Shown piece after piece: positions 59,176 to 64,000 of a DNA stretch of 64,000 nucleotides (within the stretch, counting starts at the first letter, position 1; each line of letters begins with the position of its first letter). A program made the translations under genes and the position numbers. Below the pieces are notes generated by a model. It did no database searches, was not told where the DNA came from, and saw only the letters and a list, made by a program, of their open reading frames with translations. Source of the stretch: Antilocapra americana (Eukaryota > Chordata > Mammalia > Artiodactyla > Antilocapridae); the NCBI GenBank assembly GCA_007570785.1, contig ML662442.1, positions 62,831,392 through 62,895,391 of the forward strand, written 5' to 3'.

Positions 59176-60360
59176 CTCACTCATTCAATGTTGAATACAT
59201 ATACATTTTAGCAGTATTTTGATATAATCCTAATGGTGGAATAGAACCAAAAGTAGACTCAGAATTTAACTTTTATAATAAAATTCTAAAATTATACTCT
59301 GTGTACCTTTGGTTATTTTCCGACCTATATTCAGGGCAGTGTCTTTCAAAAGAAAACTAGTCAAATTCTGAATCCTCTAAACACTAATTTTAGTGATGTG
59401 AAATAGTTTAGACTATAATTTGACAGTGCTAATGAACAATGCTTTGAAACATCTGCAGCCAACAAAAATCTTCATGGTAACATTGTCAGAACAAGTTTTA
59501 GGTGGCAAATTTAATTATTTTTCTACAAAACTAAGATTGTGATTTTACAAAGTTATAGACATTGATAGAAAACCCATGTTGCAACCACTCTAAACTAAAT
59601 CACCACATCTATAGAGATGATGTGCAGTCTTGATTTCTGGTCTCAGTTTCTCTCCATTTTTAATATGCCAGCCTTGCATTTCTGGCTACCTGTTGGATAT
59701 CTGTCTTTATTGGGCATTCCTTCAACATCTTAACTACATGTGCCCATGCTGTTCGTCTGTGGAGATTACAGAAAAGTGCCTCAAAGGACTTTTAAAAATG
59801 GCAGCAACTAGCAGTTTTCAGTCTGCTGATCCACACGAACCGAAGGACAGATCAGCTCTCAAGACAGCAGGACCCTGCCAGTGGGACAAGTTTATAATCC
59901 TATTAACATATCTAAAGAATCATCAAAGGAGTGAGGGAAGAGAGGCTGGAGCAGAGCAGGTAGAACAGATAGATGCATAGGAAATGGCAGTTTCTATTCA
60001 AATAATATTCAGGAGGCCAAGAGCCTTACCACGTGGGGTCATGGGGGTTGGCTAGTCCTTTTCCATGCAAGAGACATCCCAAACCTAATGCATCTTCCAC
60101 CCCTTGCTTTTGTTGACAAGCCTTTTGGCCTAGCTTGTCATGTTGGCCTGCCCAGGAGATATTGTGTTAATCGGACAAACTTTTAAGAACTTCCTATTTC
60201 TGTGTCACTGGTCCCTAAAAATGTGCCAGTAAAACAGGTTCAGTTGACTTTACAGAGTATGAATTGATCATATCTACTAAATATTCCAGTTCCTGTGACA
60301 AGTCAAATACAACACACACAAAGAAAAATACACAAAACAAAACTCCATGCCTCTATCATT
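59176..60360. other. Unique flank DNA
   Basis: The 116-codon open frame at 59630-59980 has no recognisable domain. Part of it (59670-59760) faintly resembles L2. Confidence 0.45.
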
Positions 60361-60576
60361 TAGGGCTTCCTGGGGTCCTGGGTAACTTAGCTGGTAAAGA
60401 ATCCGCCTGCAATGCAGGAGACCCCAGTTTGATCCCTGGGTTGGGAATATCCCTTGGGGGAGGGCATGGCAACCCACTCCAGTATTCTTGCCTGGAGAAT
60501 CCCCATGGACAGAAAAGCCTGGTGGACTACAGTCCCCAGGAAACAGAGGCAGACATAACTGAGCGACTAAGCACGC
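60361..60576 (+). mobile_element. Bov-tA SINE, first of a head-to-tail pair
   Basis: From 'agggcttcctggggtcctgg' to 'gagcgactaagcacgcc', with a small insertion in the head. Confidence 0.92.
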
Positions 60577-60770
60577 CAGAGGTGGCGCTAGTGATAAGGA
60601 ACCCGCCTGCCAATGCAGGAGACATAAGGGACTCAGGAAGATCCCCTGGAGAAGGAAATGACAACCCACTCCGGTATTCTTGCCTGGGGCATCCCACAGA
60701 CAAGAGAAGCCTGGCAGGCTACAGTTCATGGGGTCACAAAGAATTAGACACGAAGTTACTTAGCATGCAT
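60577..60770 (+). mobile_element. Bov-tA SINE, second of a head-to-tail pair
   Basis: Starts at 'agaggtggcgctagtgataagg' immediately after the first copy and ends 'gttacttagcatgcatatga'. It lacks the first few head bases and about 25 bp near 'gggactcagg'. Confidence 0.92.
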
Positions 60771-60949
60771 ATGACTTATCACAATACAAACATTCAATTA
60801 AACAGTTAAGAAACAGGACGCTGCTAGCCCTCAGAAATCTTGCACCCTTTCCTTCTCAATCGCCAATCCCTGCTTATTGAATCTATATGATGACCAAGTC
60901 ATTGCTTTTTTGGGTAGAATGACCACCTAAATACACATTCTTAAAACTG

Positions 60950-61300
60950 TGGCTCAGCTTTACCTCATTTCTGAATTTTATGTGAATATGCATTCACTTA
61001 ATATGTATATTCTCTGCTGCCTAGCATTCTTTCCTTATAGTTTATGCTCACAAGGTTCATCCCCATTATTCAGATAAGTGTAATTTATTCATTTTCATTG
61101 ATGGGTAGTGTTCCATTTTATGGAGAAACATAATTTATCCACTCTAAATAAAAGTTAGGGCTGTTTTCAATTTTTATCCATACAAATAAGGCCTACAAAT
61201 ATTCTTGTATGTCTCCTGTTTCACTTGTGAACACATTTTGATTGAGTATATACCTAACAGTGGAAGGCTGGCTGGGACTCAAACTTTGTGCCCTTGTACC
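60950..61300 (-). repeat. Old L1 (L1M-type) 3' region
   Basis: Antisense old L1-type order: 'tgatgggtagtgttccatttta', 'aatttatccactctaaat', 'gtatatacctaacagtggaag'. Heavily diverged. Confidence 0.6.
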
Positions 61301-61659
61301 TCTTTGTCAGTCTGATAAAATCTCTGGACATTCTTCCATATCTATTGGTGACAAAGTAACAGGTTCTTCTAACACAACTGTAATTTATTGCCTACATTCT
61401 CAATTAAAAGAATCATTCAATTTCAGTGAGACATTAATGAAAATAAGTGTGTCATTTTTTTCCGCCCAAGTTCAAAGACACACTGAACTCCACCCATTTA
61501 AGTATTCATGTGTCTGGACCATATACTAAGAACCTCTGCTTCAGATTGTCAAATCAGAGATAAACCTGAATTTCAGAAGGAGCCAGGATGCTGTTCTCAC
61601 TTCCAGCTTACCATCCCCTGTTTACTTCTCCCCTTCTTGTCGCTTTTGCTCTTTCACAT

Positions 61660-61876
61660 TCTGTTGTTACTGTTTAAGTCACTAAGTTGTGTCCAGCTCT
61701 TTGTGACCCTACGGACTGTAGCCCACCAGGCTCCTGTGTCCATAGGATTTTGCAGGCAAGAACACTGGAGTGGGTTGCCATTTTCTCCTCCATGGAATCT
61801 TCCAACCCAGGAATTCAGCCTACGTTTCTTGCATTGGCAGGCAGATTCTTTACCACTGAGCCACGAAGGAAGCCCC
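61660..61876 (-). mobile_element. Bov-tA SINE
   Basis: From 'cattctgttgttactgttt' to the head 'gagccacgaaggaagcccc'. Confidence 0.92.
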
Positions 61877-62329
61877 TTTCTCACTCTATTTCATAAAATA
61901 TTAATAATCATCTCACTATTCCCCAAGCACTTTTTCACCAAACTTTACTATCTTAGTAAATGATTTAACCATTTTGTTAAGAAATATGACCGTTTCCTTC
62001 TCTAAATCCTTAATGGAATATGTTTCTCTTTTGACATTTATCATGCCTTTTACATTATGGATGTTTGGTATACTAGCCTTATCTACATTACTAGACATAA
62101 ATTTGTATAAAGCTTTCATGCAGTATGAAAATAAGTTCTCAAAAAATATGTGTTGAGATTACATAATTCACTTTGTATCTGAAAAACTTTATCCTCTAAA
62201 ATTATATTCGTCCTTGAGAAATCAGCAAGCAGAGTGAATGAAAAAAGTTTTGCCTCTGATATTTCCTTTTTATTACCTTACTCTGTCTTGAATAATCTAA
62301 ACCTAAGTGAGACCCTTCATTTTATTTAT
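61877..62329. other. Unique AT-rich flank
   Basis: Nothing recognised. Confidence 0.45.
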
Positions 62330-62765
62330 ATCAGTAAAAACCTGGAAACCATCAAATGCCTATTTACAGAAAAATGGACAAAGTATGGTATTTCCATAAT
62401 CAACAGCAAAAAAAAAAAACCCAGAAAAATTAGCTTTTGATACATGAACCAATACAGGTGAATCTCAAAAGAAACACATTATGAAAGAAGTCACATACAA
62501 AAACTCAGCCAGACACAAAAGCACACATGTATTTCATTTTAAACAGACAAAAATGATGTATGGTGATAGAAGTCAGAATAGTGCAACTGTGGGAACAGGA
62601 TCTAAAAAGAGCATAGGAGAACTTTCCGGGATGATGTGTGTATAGTTTATCTTGATCCAGACTGATGGGTACACAGGTGTATATATGAGTATACATTCAA
62701 ACTGTGAACTTAACAAGTTCACATTTTGCCATAGGTCAATTATGCCTGAAAAAGTTAAAGGAAAA
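62330..62765 (+). repeat. Old L1 (L1M-type) end of ORF2 and 3' UTR
   Basis: The order 'aacctggaaaccatcaaatgcc', 'gaaagaagtcacata...agccagacacaaaag', 'gtatggtgatagaagtcag', 'ggagaactttccgggatgatg' and 'cacaggtgtatatatgagt' matches the 3' part of an ancient L1 in sense orientation. Small deletions and stops make it inert. Confidence 0.75.
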
Positions 62766-62973
62766 AAAAGCAGCATTTTAGTTAAACAGTCTACTGCCAT
62801 GTACTGAAGATAAAGCAGTAAATGAAACACTGAGATAAACCAAAGGGAATAGCATATTGCAATTGCAATCTTCTTTTGACTAGAGTAAAATATATGGCTA
62901 AGTGACATAATTTGAATGGCAACCTTACAGAAACACTGCTTGTTGACTTTCAGTTTTTATTACCCAGTTTCAT

Positions 62974-63163
62974 GTCTGGTGGCACTAGTGGTAAAGAACC
63001 CGCTTGCTAATGCAGGAGACTAAGAGACACGGGTTTGATCCCTGAGACAGGAAGATCCACTGGAGTAGGAAATGGCAACCCACCCCAGTATTCTTGCCTG
63101 GGAAATCCCATGGACAGAAGAACCTGGCGAGTTCCATCAGACACGACTGAAGTGACTTAGCAG
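62974..63163 (+). mobile_element. Bov-tA SINE
   Basis: From 'gtctggtggcactagtgg' to 'cgactgaagtgacttagcag', with about 15 bp missing near 'ggcgagttccat'. Confidence 0.92.
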
Positions 63164-63573
63164 ATGTCTTTATTACTACACATGCAATAAGCATTCATTG
63201 TGGAAGACGGAAACTTCAATAATCACAAAAAATAATTATCTATAATCCAATCACAAAGAATATTTTCTTTTTATATTGGCCAAATAAATTATTTGTTCTC
63301 TTACTGAGCTGTGTCCAAGTTTTAACAAGGAGTTTCTAAACATAAATTCCAGGATCCCTTTAACATTGAAAATATTCCATTCTAATCAATTCATCTTTCA
63401 TTCGAAAAACAAAATGAACAACAAAAAAAGAAACTCAACTGAGATATGTTTTATTGATGATACAAGAAACAAAAGGAATATGGATCTATGCAATAAGTAC
63501 AAACTACATTTCAATCACATTAAAAAATATAACTAAGTCTTATGGGCTCTTTTGCCTTGAGGATCCCTTATTT
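63164..63573. other. Unique AT-rich flank
   Basis: No gene or repeat was recognised. Confidence 0.5.
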
Positions 63574-63832
63574 TGTTACTCACTCAGTCTTGTCTGACTC
63601 TTTGTGACCCCATGAACTGCAGCATACCAGGCTTCTCTGTCCTTCACTATCTCCCAGAGTTTGCTCAGTCTCATATCTACTGAGTCAGTGATGCCATCCA
63701 ACCATCTCATTCTTTGTCCCAACCTTCTCCTGCCCTCAATCTTTCCCAGCATCAGGTTTTTTTTTCCAATGAGTCAGCTCTTCATATCAGATGGCCAAAG
63801 TACTGAAGCTTCAGCTTTAGCACCAGTCCCTG
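63574..63832 (-). mobile_element. BovB 3' end fragment
   Basis: Antisense BovB from 'ttactcactcagtcttgtctg' to 'gcttcagctttagcaccag'. It covers the 3' tail and C-terminal coding remnant. Confidence 0.92.
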
Positions 63833-64000
63833 ATTTTAGTTTGGTTTTGGAAATGGTCATACAAAGGATCCATAGACTTACAGAGAAAGTGAGGTAGAAA
63901 CAGATTCAGTCTAAATAACAAAATATTCTAATGGGTTCCTAAGGATTATAGCAACATCTTCCACCGAAGGGTGGGGGAGAGGTCAGTTGTTCTATGATCA

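Noticed and set aside
59630..59980. 116-codon open frame on the plus strand
   Set aside because: No domain, and part of it faintly resembles an L2 relic. No support for a gene.
1..64000. CRISPR array, operon, phage or plasmid features
   Set aside because: The regular repeats are dispersed SINE and LINE copies. There are no spaced direct-repeat arrays or compact bacterial genes.

Overview
The window is nuclear DNA from a ruminant, most likely a bovid (cattle, sheep, goat or a close relative). The main evidence is the repeat content. BovB (RTE) LINE fragments occur throughout, with well over twenty Bov-tA/Bov-A2 SINEs, older CHR-type tRNA SINEs, bovid-type L1 3' ends, and ancient MIR, L2, L1M and MaLR relics. 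There are no bacterial-type operons. Most long reading frames fall inside repeats or show no recognisable protein.

One gene is recognisable: the first coding exon of ARHGAP18 (a Rho GTPase-activating protein) on the minus strand at 34575-34687, inside a CpG-rich promoter block at about 34325-34870. The start codon has a good context, the exon ends in a consensus splice donor, and the N-terminus matches what I know of mammalian ARHGAP18. Since the gene reads right to left, 1-34574 is the 5' part of ARHGAP18 intron 1, and about 34900-64000 is the upstream flank. I could not find exon 2, so it probably lies beyond the left edge. A six-codon upstream ORF ends in a four-base overlap (ATGA) with the ARHGAP18 start codon.

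Layout: 1-10.9 kb is intron packed with SINEs and holds the longest BovB copy (8802-10553, minus strand, reverse-transcriptase YADD box still readable). 11-34 kb is mostly unique intronic sequence with MIRs, scattered Bov-tA copies and one MaLR/MLT1-like solo LTR. 34.3-34.9 kb is the promoter and exon 1. 35-41.7 kb is an upstream flank rich in BovB and Bov-tA, ending in a 5'-truncated L1 with a perfect 15-bp target-site duplication. 42-46 kb is AT-rich, with a stretch that reads like a 3' UTR on the minus strand. 46-64 kb is mixed SINE/L1/MIR flank.

No new multi-gene system is visible. The most unusual structures are a 45-bp inverted duplication that looks templated (6118-6162 copied from 6470-6514), the start-overlapping uORF, an L1 tail nested in a Bov-tA with its target duplication still visible, and several small tandem or segmental duplications. 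All repeat calls rest on recognising family consensus by eye, so edges without a target-site duplication are good to about 5-20 bp and subfamily names are provisional.
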